This document shows positions 35,539 through 47,300 of a stretch of DNA of 64,000 bases, piece after piece; positions within the stretch are counted from its first letter, which is position 1; each line of letters starts with the position of its first letter. The stretch is from positions 95,121,740 to 95,185,739 of the forward strand of contig OW804095.1 of assembly GCA_942159475.1 (NCBI GenBank), read 5' to 3'. The translations under genes were made by a program, and so were the position numbers. The notes under the pieces are model-generated. The model searched no databases. It was not told the DNA's origin and was given only the letters and a program-made list of their open reading frames with translations. This DNA is from Sthenelais limicola. Its lineage: Eukaryota; Annelida; Polychaeta; Phyllodocida; Sigalionidae.

Positions 35539-36895
35539 ATCCATGGATCCTTATTTTCAGAGCTGTGGTGGCCAACAAAAATACTCTCTAATTATTACTT
35601 TTATTCCTTTATTTGTATATCATTATTAATTGTATTTTGGGGAGAGTGAAATTATTGGATTCATCATTTCATCATATTTGTGATTCATTTCCTTTTTCAT
35701 GTAGGCCTATGTACCCCTCATGCCAGCTTCTGTAACGAAAATATACAGGAATATATAAAATACCAATTTGTAAATATTGTATTATATCATAAATAGTTTG
35801 ACTAAATATCTGTCAAAGTTGCGGACAGTGCAGTTGCTATTTTAAATAATAAATGAAGACTGCTCCTATACAATACTTCCAAGGTGTGCAAGACAAACTA
35901 AAACAAGTTGAACATGGATCATTGATGAGAAATAATGCTAAAGACCATGGTGAATGAAATAGAGTTAAATAAAAGATGCATGATACTTACCAGGGCATAC
36001 CTTCCATTGACCTTTGGTGTGTCCTTCTCAGTCGTTGTAGAAGGACTGGGAGTGTATAGATGAAGGTTACGTATATTAATTAATAGAATATAGCTGTGTT
36101 TGCCACCTACCTAGTTGGCTATTGGCCTGGTAAGGGGGACGGGGGAAGCAGTGGTGGTGCCACATCGATGGTCGGTTCAGAAGGAAAGCTTCAACAAAAC
36201 ACTTGAATGATTTTGTAATCCGCGCATAACGTACTCCCCATGCTTAGCTATGCTTTGTTGGTCGTACAATTGATAGTACGAAATAGAACGTACCTTTCTT
36301 ATTCCATTCCGTCGTATATCAATGATGATTTGCTAGAGTGTACAGTATCATGGCAATGTTGTTGTCATTGCGAGAGTCATTATATTTTATTATACAATTA
36401 TCTATTCAGGATGTATACAGTTACAGCAATCTCATCCCATAAGGATGGTTTTCGTCATGCCCTGAACTGCTATTTTTATATAATATTGAGGTAGGGTGAT
36501 GACATATTGGTATTACATCACATTCAGAAAAAGTACTAATGTTCACATATTGGTTAGATTTACTAATAATTAAGGAGAAATCAATAGCATAAGGTGACTT
36601 GATGATTGATGAATGATGGGGTTGGTGATAAGTTCCTGTCTATTTGTATAACCCGGCTTTAGTGAGGGTGAGAGTAGTATACAAATTCTTGGGAATTGTC
36701 ATTGATACAAGGAAGTTTGATATTTCACGAGTAAGTATAAACGAAGCATATGAATTCCAAGAATCATTTAGAACTGACTATACAATAGAGGACATCATTA
36801 TGGTTACAATGTCGATACGATTATTCGTACAAGATCCTAGTCTGATCCCCGATAAACTAAATAGAATGAAATATAATATACTAGCAAAGTACCCG
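35539..36895. other. No gene supported
   Basis: AT-rich sequence. A frame opening at 36644 reads into the pyrimidine tract and has no recognisable domain. Nothing else is visible. Confidence 0.5.
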
Positions 36896-37125
36896 TCCTC
36901 TGGACGGTCCCCTCTCTCCCCACACTTCCCCCTCTCCCTCTTTTCCCTCCACTTCTTCTCTGTCTCTCATTCCAGTTTTCCTCTCCCAACCGCATCTCCG
37001 ATTCCCCCCTCCCCCACCCTGCTCCCTCCCCTGTTCCTCATGCTCCCCCTCAGTGCTTTCTCTCCCTTCCCTCTGTCCCTTCCCCTACATCCTCTCCCTC
37101 CCGTCCCCCTCTCTTTAACTCCTCT
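36896..37125 (+). repeat. Polypyrimidine (C/T) tract
   Basis: About 230 bases almost entirely C and T, with CCCTCTCC-type units but no fixed period. It keeps a 163-codon Pro/Leu/Ser-rich frame open artificially. Such tracts can form triplex DNA. It leads straight into a GC-rich, hairpin-prone stretch. Confidence 0.8.
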
Positions 37126-37133
37126 GCATGTAT

Positions 37134-37275
37134 AGTGGCGGTACCAGGAGGGGGGCCTGGGGGTAACGCCCCCCTAGACCCCTTAAAAAGTCCCCTGTGC
37201 CCCCCCCCCCCTCTAACTGAGTGGGGCAGTGGGCCCCTAAAGTCCTGATAAGGGCCCCTGCAGTAGGGGCCAGAT
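37134..37275. repeat. GC-rich hairpin-prone repeat
   Basis: An island of alternating G- and C-runs in AT-rich surroundings. It includes an inverted pair AGGGGGGCC and GCCCCCCT around GGGGGTAAC (about 37149-37175), a run of about 13 C near 37200, and several GGGCCCCT/AGGGGCC inverted motifs. It looks like the end of a dispersed element, but no second copy is in the window. Confidence 0.45.
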
Positions 37276-37950
37276 ACACTGCCAATATGTGCACTTTCCT
37301 TCAAATTACCTGACTCTACATGTACAACACTCCCAAAACCCCGATTTAATGTGGAAAATTATTCAGGAGATTGAGGGTATCTGAGAAATACTTCTTTAAG
37401 ATTAAACTGTATATTATTCACATAATTGTGTCTGATGTAAAATATGTTTATGGGTGAGAACACCCTTTTCCAGTAGGGCCTGTATTCAAAAAGCAATTTG
37501 AGCCCCTGTTTAGACCCTCAGGAGGTCTTGACAGGGGGATCAAATTTGAGATGGTTTCAGAATTGGCATTTAAACAATATTGTTCACAATTTGTACAATT
37601 CAAGAGCTAATGACGTAGTACCTCACAGGGGCTTTCCCAGGCTATAAATAGAGTGTGGATATCCCGATTTAAAAAAGGCTTCAAAATCACATTTCCACCC
37701 CAGATACCTTCACAAACCACATACGACGACATCCAGAGAGTGGGTACAGACCTCTACAGATGAGTAAAGTGGTTTGTAATAGAACAAATTCCAAGAACAT
37801 TCGGGACAAAGAAACACCTCTTTCTACCTTTTCTTTTCTACCTCTTTTCATAGAAATCGCTCTACCCTTATATTATATGGATATACAGGCGAACGCGCGG
37901 ATACGTTTTTAACCTTATTTTAAAAAACCTTAGGGTCTGCTAACAATCTC
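37276..37950. other. No gene supported
   Basis: Noncoding sequence between the GC-rich repeat and the poly(T) that ends the LINE. Nothing recognisable. Confidence 0.5.
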
Positions 37951-38356
37951 AATTTTTTTTTTTTATTTTTTTTTACACAAATTTTTATTCAGTCTGTCAA
38001 CAAATCCACCAGAACAAATCCACCAGGTTGACATCAAGAAATACATCCCGTTCTCTTCTTCCCTCATTTATGCGTAGATGCGACAACGGTGTACATGTAA
38101 ATAGCACCTATGGTTTATTAACCATTAGTTATAGACATTAAAATTCTGAGGTTAATTCTGTTACATAGCAGATTCTACATAATGTAAGTGACCTACGACG
38201 GCGTAATATACACCCCCTAATTAGCGATTCCATCCCCTGAAGCTGGTTTATAAGGATAGTTTGTTGTTGATTACCTCTATTAGGGATACTACTCGCTGAA
38301 TTAATTTTCCAAATATTCAACTATAAATCCTTTCAACCTTCTCCAAGGAAGGGAGC

Positions 38357-39523
38357 TCAAATTTTTTCCATTATTCGTGGCCGCTGGATTGTGACATCAC
38401 ATCTAAAACTGAGATCGCACATGAGAAGGCTCATAGAAAGCTCTCTTTTATGGAAGAGTTTTTGCCTGTGAACAAACGACTTTGTGTGAAGACACACCCA
38501 GTTAATGATCTCAATGTTCTCATTGACAATTTCGAACCCAAAGACAATAGTTTTTGGGTCTACAGAAATAGCACCATTAACTTTCGTTATAACTTCTTTA
38601 TCACCAACACCTCTGTTAAGGTATCCAATGTTGTATATCCATGCAAATAATCCCTTCCATAACCTATTGGTTTTAGGGCAAACCACAAGGAAATGAACAA
38701 GGTCATCCCTTTCCTTACAGAAGGTGCACCTAGGGGAACTCTTGACCCTAATGTTTTTCAGGTAGAGGTTACAAGGAATAACTCTATGCATAAGCTTGTA
38801 CTGGAAGGATTGAAGTCTTGTTTCCGGGGAAATCATATAAACTCGTTTGAAAGTTAACTTCCAGTCAATGTTGCTGAATTCATCATCAGACAATTGGAGA
38901 AGCTTTTGCCACTCGTCGAACCTTTCATATTTTACCTTCTTTTTGGCTACTTGCGAATTAGTTATTGTTTTGGAGGAGCAATCTAAGATATTGATCAAGT
39001 TTTCCCCAATCTGCATACATATCTTCCCTGCCTCAGGTACATCCACCACAGTTCTCATTAGTTGGAGCCACTCGTGAGGGATGGCCCTGGCTAAATCCAA
39101 CCTTTCCCCAAAGTTAGTCCCTATTTTGTAGTACCTATTTAGCTCATTGGTAGACATCATTCTGCCTTGTTCATCTAATAGGTCCCCTACCACCTCAATT
39201 CCCTGGTCTCTCCACTGGGGCCAGATCAACATTTTATTTTTTATCTTTATATTCCTATTAGACCACAGTCTCTCTTTCTTGACTTGGTCATACCCCTCAG
39301 GGCTCCTGCTATAATAATACCTGTTCCAGGTTAGGAACAACTCTTTATAAAAATCATTTATATACGTCTTGGGTTGGTATCTACATAAGAAAATGTCATC
39401 AATATTCCTCCCCAGACATTCCTCGAGGACAGAGAAGGAGGAAGAGAGCCTACCCCACAATATTCTCTGGACCCACTTGATGCTATTGGTTTCATTAATA
39501 TCCTCTATGAGTCTCAACCCCAT
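38357..39523 (-). pseudogene. LINE ORF2 C-terminal region, zf-RVT zinc knuckle
   Basis: A 388-codon open frame, the longest in the window. Residues 99-140 (MLIWPQWRDQGIEVVGDLLD onward, then MSTNEL..YYKIGTNF) match the connector that follows the reverse transcriptase in Tx1-type elements. Residues 219-258 (W...FKRVYMISPETRLQSF then QYKLMHRVIPCN) precede the zf-RVT knuckle C-x2-C-x7-H-x4-C at C266, C269, H277 and C282, with a W following. In the intact family this is part of the endonuclease/reverse-transcriptase protein that copies the element into DNA. The apparent ATG is internal: homology continues upstream past a frameshift in an 11-base G-run (39525-39535 on the + strand) and a TGA at 39588-39590 where FVWKN would be expected. 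So this is a pseudogene, but a fairly recent one. Confidence 0.85.
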
Positions 39524-39790
39524 TCCCCCCCCCCCTAGCTATGCTCTGGGTTAAAAAGGGGACCAAGATCATACGCAAACCATTTTTTCACACAAAATCA
39601 AGTATAATCATGTCTACTTTCTTCATAATAAGCTTACCAAGAGAGATGCAGGACATTACGTGCTGTATTATCAAATTAGGCAATCTATTCCAAACGTGTT
39701 TTGTTAAATTCAGGAGGCAGTTGTAGTCCTTACAATTTTGGGTATGAAATTAAGCAAAGTAGGTGCATCAGCTTGTTTCATATTCCAGGA
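39524..39790 (-). pseudogene. Upstream ORF2 remnant, frameshifted
   Basis: Continuation of the LINE frame beyond the G-run frameshift. Readable pieces are TKHVWNRLPNLIIQHVMSCI, SLGKLIMKKVDMIILDFV-stop-KN and, in another frame, APTLLNFIPKIVR. They match the order seen after the reverse-transcriptase core in Tx1-like elements. At least one further frameshift lies near 39730-39745. The signal ends at the truncation point. Confidence 0.6.
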
Positions 39791-39831
39791 CGTGTGTGTG
39801 GGGGCATAAAAATAAAAGGAAATCGCATGAT

Positions 39832-39878
39832 ATAAGATACATCATACGATATAAGATGTATCATACGATGTATCTTAT
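39832..39878. repeat. AT-rich inverted repeat
   Basis: ATAAGATACATC (39832-39843) and its exact reverse complement (39867-39878) flank a related GATATAAGATGTATC core, so the GATACATC/GATGTATC motif occurs four times in 47 bp. The leading GCATGATATAAGATA (39825-39839) also occurs at 19886-19900 beside another LINE fragment. Confidence 0.6.
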
Positions 39879-39879
39879 A

Positions 39880-42800
39880 ATAATTATAATATATTGTCTT
39901 AAATGTTGCTACTGTGTTTCCAAGAAGAATTATATTTAGGGGCTCTTGGAAAAATAACATTACTTGTTTTCTACACTCTCGTTGTATGCATAACTATCCA
40001 TAATATTCGTTTACTAGTTATCCTTTTGATCCAATTGATTTGATGTGAGCCCTTGTATTTTCACCTTTTGACTATGAGACTTAAGATATGATTTAAACCA
40101 GGGATGTTATGTTTAAACTCGGAGGTCTATCAATATCCTGCATAGGTCGCAGGACTTCCAATAGCCCACCCAGAATGTATACTGCATAATTATAGTAGAG
40201 CGGTTGTAACTGGCAGGCAATGTCGACTTTATCCCATTGCGTTACAATATTTAATTATACTAAAACCAACTCGTACTGCACATTGATAGTGGCTCAATAT
40301 GAAACCTCAATGACTCAATCCATTTTATCTGCGACTAACCCCACACACCTTTATTGGTATGGCAAAAATTGACACTAAAGTTTTGAACGGGGTAAGTTTA
40401 AATGGAGGGGGAGGGAAAGGGCTGTTGTTTTGGTAATTAACCGCGCCCCCTTGGCCCCCCTGAGAGTTAACCATAGAGGGCTTTGATGTTTACTACAGGT
40501 CTACAGGACGCGTATAGAGTGTATGTGGATAGTAAAGAATTTGGAGGGGCAGGCTTATATGGCCTTGCTAATGATAAGACAGGACGAGCTGTCCTGCAAA
40601 TGAGTCTCTCCACCCAGCACAACTTGCCACAATTCATAAACCAGCTGTTATTTTCATTAGAAGCTGAGAGATTAATAGCAATTAAAGTCATTCCTTTTTC
40701 CACACATCTACATCAAAGAGAAATCGCCGTTCTACAATTATCCTGCCATAAACTATAGTATTACCATTCAGTGGCCCAGTTATGTACCTTTCTCCTGCTT
40801 AATTGATAGCAAAGCCATATAACCACATTCATTAATAATTTCAATAATTCATATAGCCAACTCGTTTCGTAATGGCTGAACCATTTGAAAAGACTCATCC
40901 GAGAATACAGTATTGTAAACCTAGTTTATATAAATGAAAAACTGCCTAACATAATCGGGTATTCTTGATACCAAACTTGATTTAGTTCAACATCCGAGTC
41001 ATCTCGGCTTAAGATACAAGGGTATATCATAAGGTTTAATGGGTAATGCAAAACCATGCTCCGTCCGCCGGAGTTACACCTTAATCGCCATTCCAATGTT
41101 TTTCTATCCGACATCACCCATGAAACGGACAAGTGTATGTGCTGCACAGACTTTTGGGCGATATTATACTGGTCTCTCAATACCCCTGACACCCCTCATG
41201 ACCCCTTTTATTACTAATAATTAAAAAGTTACCTAGATCTATTCTATTTTATATTGTATTTATATAGTAACCTACTCGCCTCCAGTCCGCGAGATAATAC
41301 TGTCGTCACATAGTCAGATAGTCCTCCATTCAATCCGCCTTAGATGAAATTGTTCAGCGCCTTAATGCCCACCTTTTGTAGTCTTCATAAAGGAAACTCG
41401 TGAACAGACTTAGCAAGTCACGGAATTGGGTTCTATTCGGGATGGTGTGACCTGTGAGGGGAATGAGACTAGTGAACACTACCAAGAAGTCTGACTTATA
41501 AATACCCTTTATTTACAAGATGATGATCGTCTTTCAATCACGGTAGGGTAGGCGCCAACTTTAGAAGCACCTTGAAAATAAGGGGCAATCAGTGTGTGTA
41601 TATATATATGGCCATGCTATTAAATCTATATATGTATTAAATCGAATTTGCAGGCACTATTTGGATAGTGCGATGAATATAGGATTCTAATAGGATAATT
41701 TGGGGTTGGTGGAATGAAACAGGATGAGAATATAATTATACCCATGTTCTGAACCCATAATCGGGAAATCTATTTGTGTACAAAACCTTATATGAAGGAC
41801 CTCATCCCAAGATGCCACCATGCATGACATGAACTATTTTCTTGATCATTTTACATCATAGACCAAGATGTTGACAGAATCAGATTTCACTTGATTTGAA
41901 GTCTAACTATAGTATTTGGCCCCTATACGTACGTTCATCCTCACGGTGTCTCGATCGCTACCTGACCTTTTAGGCGCTATTTATGGGTTTGGTCCGTATT
42001 TCGAGAGGGCCAGCGATCGCTTGCTGAAATATTTACGGCCTTTGCTCCAGTATAACATTATGGTTTTGCTCTACGAGTGCAGAGCACCGGGGTATAAAGA
42101 GCAGGTGTTGCCCTTTAAACCAAGGAAATACTCAAAGGATGGCGAGACGAGGATTGGAGTTTCGTGGGCCCCTATACAAATCACTACTTCATACTTTGCA
42201 TTGCTTAACATTGAGGATGAGTATATTCATGCCGTTTTGATCATTTGTGATCATTCGGTTTCGATGATTATTCACCTTAACAGTTCTACCATGTGTGTCA
42301 GCTGAACTCAACTCCTCTTCATACCTCAGTCGGGATCACAGGTCATATAGTTGGTTGAAATTAGGAAATGTGAACTACGAAAGATAGGAGAGTACCAACC
42401 AGGTCTACAAAGTATATATAGGAACATCGAACTTTTCGTTTCTCTCCTGGAATTGAGGTCTAAAAGGTCTTGGTGGCATTCGGCAGGAGCCAAACCCTCC
42501 CTCTAACCTGTCTCATGATTAGCTTGATAACTGTTATCACATTCTGCCAGTCCCAAGCCTCAGATTACCTCGGTGCAACCTTAATTGATTGTCACTCAGT
42601 TTGACTAGGATCACTGATCCCTTCTACCATTTTAAGATCCGTGCCTCCCTTACACAAGACTGGCACAGCTGCGTCTGCACTAAGATTATGAACAATCGTC
42701 AGCATTTTTGTAGCTGTTTATTTGGCCATACGAATTCGATATGGAGGATTTATTGGTTCCTGTCGGATGTGCTACTATCCTACAACCTGAGAGAAGAAAC

Positions 42801-43555
42801 CAATCACTGCAGTAAGAAAATTTCATTCCTAAGCACACCGATTAATAAATGGCAATTATTTTTTCTCGGATATTATAGTAGAAGAAAAAGGTATCTTTAA
42901 GAAGGATGGAAAATTAATTTTAACAGGCTATTTGCCTATACCCATAGTGCAATAACACATTTCATCCTACTAGAATTGCCAGTATTTCTCGCTTTAGGCA
43001 GACTTTAGCAGTCAATATCCTGAATTAATCGTTCGACATGAATACCATAACCCTCGATTTCGTATGGTTCATTTCCTTTAGGGTGGTACTCAGTGTAACT
43101 CGTACAGTCTAGGCCCAAAGTTGTGAGAGTCCCTTCAAACTGAGGGAAAGCCTCGAACTCTCTCCAAACCCCAAAATGACATTATAATCCCATTTTGGCG
43201 CCTACTCCTGGGCCTAGAAGGCCGTTAGCACAGTAGGCGTCCAATCACTGACATACCATTCTTCTCTGATCTGGGAGTTATTTCTTTGTCTTTGACCAAG
43301 CTATACTATCGATTAAGATCAATGTATAGTTTGTATTATGCACCATCCCCCCCCCCCCCCACTGGGCCATGCATGGAAAAAAATCAACCGAGGACCCAGT
43401 TTAAATAAAATCTTTTTTTTTTTAAAAAAAAGGCAGTGAACCTAGACTGCATTTAAGCTGTAATAATTGTTTTATCATGACACATTCCCCCTTTTTAATA
43501 ATACATTTCTTTTAGACTACTGTCATCCATCTTGATGCCTATATATAGAAATACA
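39880..43555. other. No gene supported
   Basis: About 3.7 kb. Frames up to 129 codons (41916-42305) have no recognisable domain, and that one lacks an ATG near its start. A 14-base C-run (43347-43360) and adjacent T- and A-runs (43413-43431) are low complexity. Confidence 0.45.
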
Positions 43556-43565
43556 TATATATAAA
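43556..43565 (+). promoter_or_regulatory. TATA-box-like site upstream of exon candidate
   Basis: TATATATAAA lies about 135 bp before the ATG at 43698. The position would suit a first exon with a 5' UTR of about 100 bases, but AT-rich surroundings make TATA matches common. Confidence 0.2.
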
Positions 43566-43697
43566 AAACATTTTACGCCACACAGACGTGTGCTGTCTAC
43601 CTCAGCTGATAGTTTGGAAAGGCAGGAAATAAGTGCTGTAATCATTCCCGCTGCATAACCCCCATTACAAGGCCCTATGCTCTTAACCATTATCACT

Positions 43698-43801
43698 ATG
43701 GCGTCGCCCTCTGAAGCCATTCATTGCAATAGCACCACAGTTTCTCCTAATGAATATCGGCCCATTCCGGCATGTATTGACGAACATCAATCAGCTCTCG
43801 G
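43698..43801 (+). CDS. Possible alternative first exon, unknown gene
   Basis: From an ATG in good context (A at -3, G at +4) the frame encodes MASPSEAIHCNSTTVSPNEY, then RPIPACIDEHQSAL, and meets donor CGG|GTCAGT (GT at 43802-43803) with two bases of the next codon used. That is the same phase as the exons at 32090 and 56478, and the same donor hexamer as at 32245. The composition is plausible for protein, but the exon is only 34 codons, so chance is possible. It could be an alternative N-terminus of a gene continuing to the right. Function unknown. Confidence 0.33.
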
Positions 43802-44242
43802 GTCAGTGTTAGCCACTGGAAACAGGTCAACCGCTGCTCTCGTAAGAACATCTCATCAGACGAGAGTTTGTCGCAGAATGGCAATGTTATAGAGGGCCAG
43901 CCAGCCATATTATGGGTGCCCTAGACCAGGCCCATAATAATTCCTGGCGGGGAGGTCCACCAACAGCTAGTAGTACATGAAATGGGAGCTGGTTCCTGGC
44001 AACTGGTGCTGTCAAATTACCAATGAGCATAAATCTTATCATGAACATAATGTCACTTTGCCACCTTCACCAGGTCTTCTTTTTTACATGCCCAGTTTGC
44101 AACACTTTTTCTTAACTGTTTGCCCTTCTGCTTAGCCCGTGTAGGCATATTTTGTTGTTACAAAAATAATATTAACTTAGAATCTAGAAATTAATTTCAA
44201 ATATAGTCGGTGTACTGGTTCCCTCTTCAACAGTTGCTGTAT

Positions 44243-44337
44243 ATAATTTGAACAAAAATGTGTATGTTTGTTTGGAGGTGATTTATTATTTATGTAAATC
44301 TCCCCCAAACAAACATACACGTTTGTGTTCAAATTAT
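44243..44337. repeat. 95-bp hairpin with 43-bp arms
   Basis: Arm 44243-44285 (ATAATTTGAACAAAAATGTG onward, containing GTGTATGTTTGTTTGG) pairs with 44295-44337 at 39 of 43 positions, around a 9-nt loop. One mismatch would be a G-U wobble in RNA. Size and shape resemble a microRNA precursor, but the near-perfect long stem is also what a tiny fold-back MITE gives. No target or expression information is available. Confidence 0.85.
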
Positions 44338-44339
44338 TG

Positions 44340-47300
44340 TTCTGCTCAGTTATTTCTAGCCACGAACGGATGTAATGCAACCCCAATTCAAGCGCTAGAA
44401 TCAAAGAATGCCATGTCTGCGGGTTATTATCGGAACAAAAATGGACTATGCTCATGCGAGGCGATTGAGAAAGAATTACAGAGTGCATCCATCACGTGAT
44501 TGTATCAAGCACCTTCGCAGATGCTTCATTGTCGAGTACGTTAACGCAATCGCTTAGCTCTCGCGGCGCAGGCTTTTCCTACCCTGGCCTCTGGATGACT
44601 GGTTTTATTGACAGCAGGTGTCGTCTTGGTCGCTAGGTTGAGCTGCTCGCGTAGGGGGTAGCCAATAGATGGCGTCTAAGCGCGTTGAGTTTTCAGCTGT
44701 TGTATTAAGAATCTGCCCCTATGTACCATAACCCTAAAGCCTAATGCGTTCCTAACGCTAACTGAGCGGAAAGTATTTAATTGGACTTGTATGTGATTGA
44801 CTTTAGACTGGATCTGCGGAATTAGTCCTTAAATAATTTCTCTGGGGTAGCGATAACATTGAAACAGTTTTTAAATGTTTTTGAGAAAGTCTTGATTATG
44901 CATAAGATGAGTTTGAGTCTATTATAAGGTTGACAATACAAATTTATTTGGTACATAATCAGTGGGTAGTAGTAGTAGGAGAAAATGGGGGATTTGGGAA
45001 GTTAAATTACTGTGGAGGTTTTTTTCATTTTGATGTTTTATTCTATTAGATATGAGTGGATTAGAACCAAGAAAAGTTCAGTAACGGATAATGCCTCTTT
45101 TTCTTTATTTTTTAGACCTTGCATTGGCCTGTAATGAAATTTAAAAAATGTAAAAAATGTAATGTCTCTTTCCTATTGAAAAAAAGAAGTAAGTTACTAT
45201 AGCAATATGAGTAGGTCCAGAATGAACAGAATGTTAAACCACATGACCCTAATTTGCCTCCTTCAAAATATAATAGATCTATGCAGTAGAAACAATGTAA
45301 TGGGGAAGAAAATTAATTACCTTGATTAATTAAGCTTACATAGACTATTTCCCCTGGGATAATTATCCCGAGGATATTGCTCCAAAGTCATGATTCTTCC
45401 TGTTGTTTTTCTTCTTCCAATATAGTGCATCCCTCATTTCTGTGTTTACCCAATAGTGGTGATACTATATCGGTCCATTGATGGGTGATACTTTACGCAC
45501 AAGGAATTCTGGCGAGACTTCAAAATGAAAGCTACAAAGCATATTTGAATATTAGCCAGATGCAGCCTCGGTAATGTTAGGGGACATAGGATATTATGTT
45601 TACTTCCAATGCATCCAGATGGGAAGGAGTATAGGCCACGCACTAAAATACTCTCTGCACATCGCTACAGGCTTTGTGTCCTTTTATCACTCTTTTCTCT
45701 CTGGACAAACGCATCACTAGTACACTTGAAACAGAGGGAGGATCGTGTCCAAAATATGCCTCTGACCTCTTTATTTGAAGGTCAGACATCTCCATGGTAA
45801 CAGCTGTGAGAAGAACGAGGCAATGGTCAGCCAAGGTCAGCCATTGGTCAAGCTGCACGCCACATATACTAGTCACATTAAGCACTTGGTGTTGTACTGC
45901 CTTTTAAAATCATGAGAATTACGAAATTGTCCTAAATGTATGAATTATACATTTATGGTTTAGGCAGCTCGCTGAGTCTCGTAATGGCTTATAAATCGCG
46001 CGAGAATACAATTTGGTCAGAGTAGGCATTGAAGTGTCTGGTGCGACACTGACACTGGATCTCAGACAAACACGAACAATGCCTCATGACTCAGCCCTGA
46101 GAAATAATCCATATCAATTTTTTAAATCCAATATTTTCTTGCTCCACATTGCCTATTTTCAATGGATATTCGACACCTTCCCCGAAAGGGGTTTGCATTA
46201 TCTTTTGTCGTAGGTCATCTTGTCCGGGTCAAATGTTGCGCTTAACCCAGTAATAAGCGGATCGGGCATTTTATACAAAACATCCAAAATATCCGTCTTG
46301 AATTAGAGCATTATATATCTACCTACAACATTTATAAAATTAATAAAGCACGTAGGACACTTTAGTCGGTTATTATAAAATAACATTCCATCGTTCAGAA
46401 TAGAAATAGAAATACATTAATTAACGCAGGAGTGCGATAGTCTGGGATGCCATTGCTCATAACGTTCAATGTCTGCCCAGACTGCCTCTCATGTCACATG
46501 TGAACTCCCTGGAAACCCCCGTTGACCAATTAGCCCCCTGTCACCCGGGACCAAAGCACACCTCGTCCCCACTGAGTCATCAATACTTCACAGCCCCCTG
46601 ACAACCCCTCGTCCCTGCAAACTCCTGGCGACAAACGCCAGGACAACAAGAGCAAGAAACATCCTTGGTGAAACAATAGCTTACTCCTGCTGCCTCCTGT
46701 AGTTCTAACCTAAAAATGCTAAATGTATCCCTCGGAGACCGATTTTGTCATTTCTTGATGTGTTAAAAGGGTCTCGGATAAGTGACAAGTCAATTTGGAC
46801 TGATGAGGTGCTTTGTATTTATGCGCTGTCTTCGGTGTGACTGATAGGGATTCTAATGTAATTATTGAGGTTGGCCCGGAGTGGGAGAAGGACTAATAGA
46901 TTTTCCATGTGAATGCTCATCTGCCTATGCTAAATAGAGAATCCAATGATTTCCGCTTTTTCCATTACCAAAAGCGGGCCTACAAGTAGATGCAGTTGAC
47001 CGGCAGAATTTTTCTAGTTGGGTACTATTATTACTTACAGAGCATATTGTTAAAACTCTCTCTCTCTCTCTCTTGAGCTAACTGAATTAATCAGCGTTAA
47101 ATCAGAGAAGAGGTGTTTCCTTTAAAACAAAAAATGTTTGCAAACTAATCCTGTCGAATTCCTAATTTAATTTTCATTTAATGCCTGCATATATGGCTAG
47201 AATTATTAGGACACCAAAAGGAACCTCATCGAACTATTGAAGATTTTATTTTGTTTTATTTCCCATCAATAAAAATCCATTGTCAGGACCAAATTGGTGA

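Larger units (their letters stand above)
37953..39795 (-). mobile_element. 5'-truncated Tx1/L1-like LINE retrotransposon
   Basis: On the - strand: end of the reverse-transcriptase thumb region, C-terminal domain with zinc knuckle, stop at about 38357, 3' UTR, an AATAAA signal and a 22-base A-rich tail (T-run 37953-37974). The protein-like signal fades near 39795, so the endonuclease and most of the reverse transcriptase are missing, as is usual after incomplete reverse transcription. A poly(A) tail and this C-terminal layout fit the L1/Tx1 group and not CR1/L2. I could not find the target-site duplication by eye. Confidence 0.85.

Noticed and set aside
36644..37135. 163-codon + strand frame
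   Set aside because: Second half is the polypyrimidine tract; first half matches nothing known.
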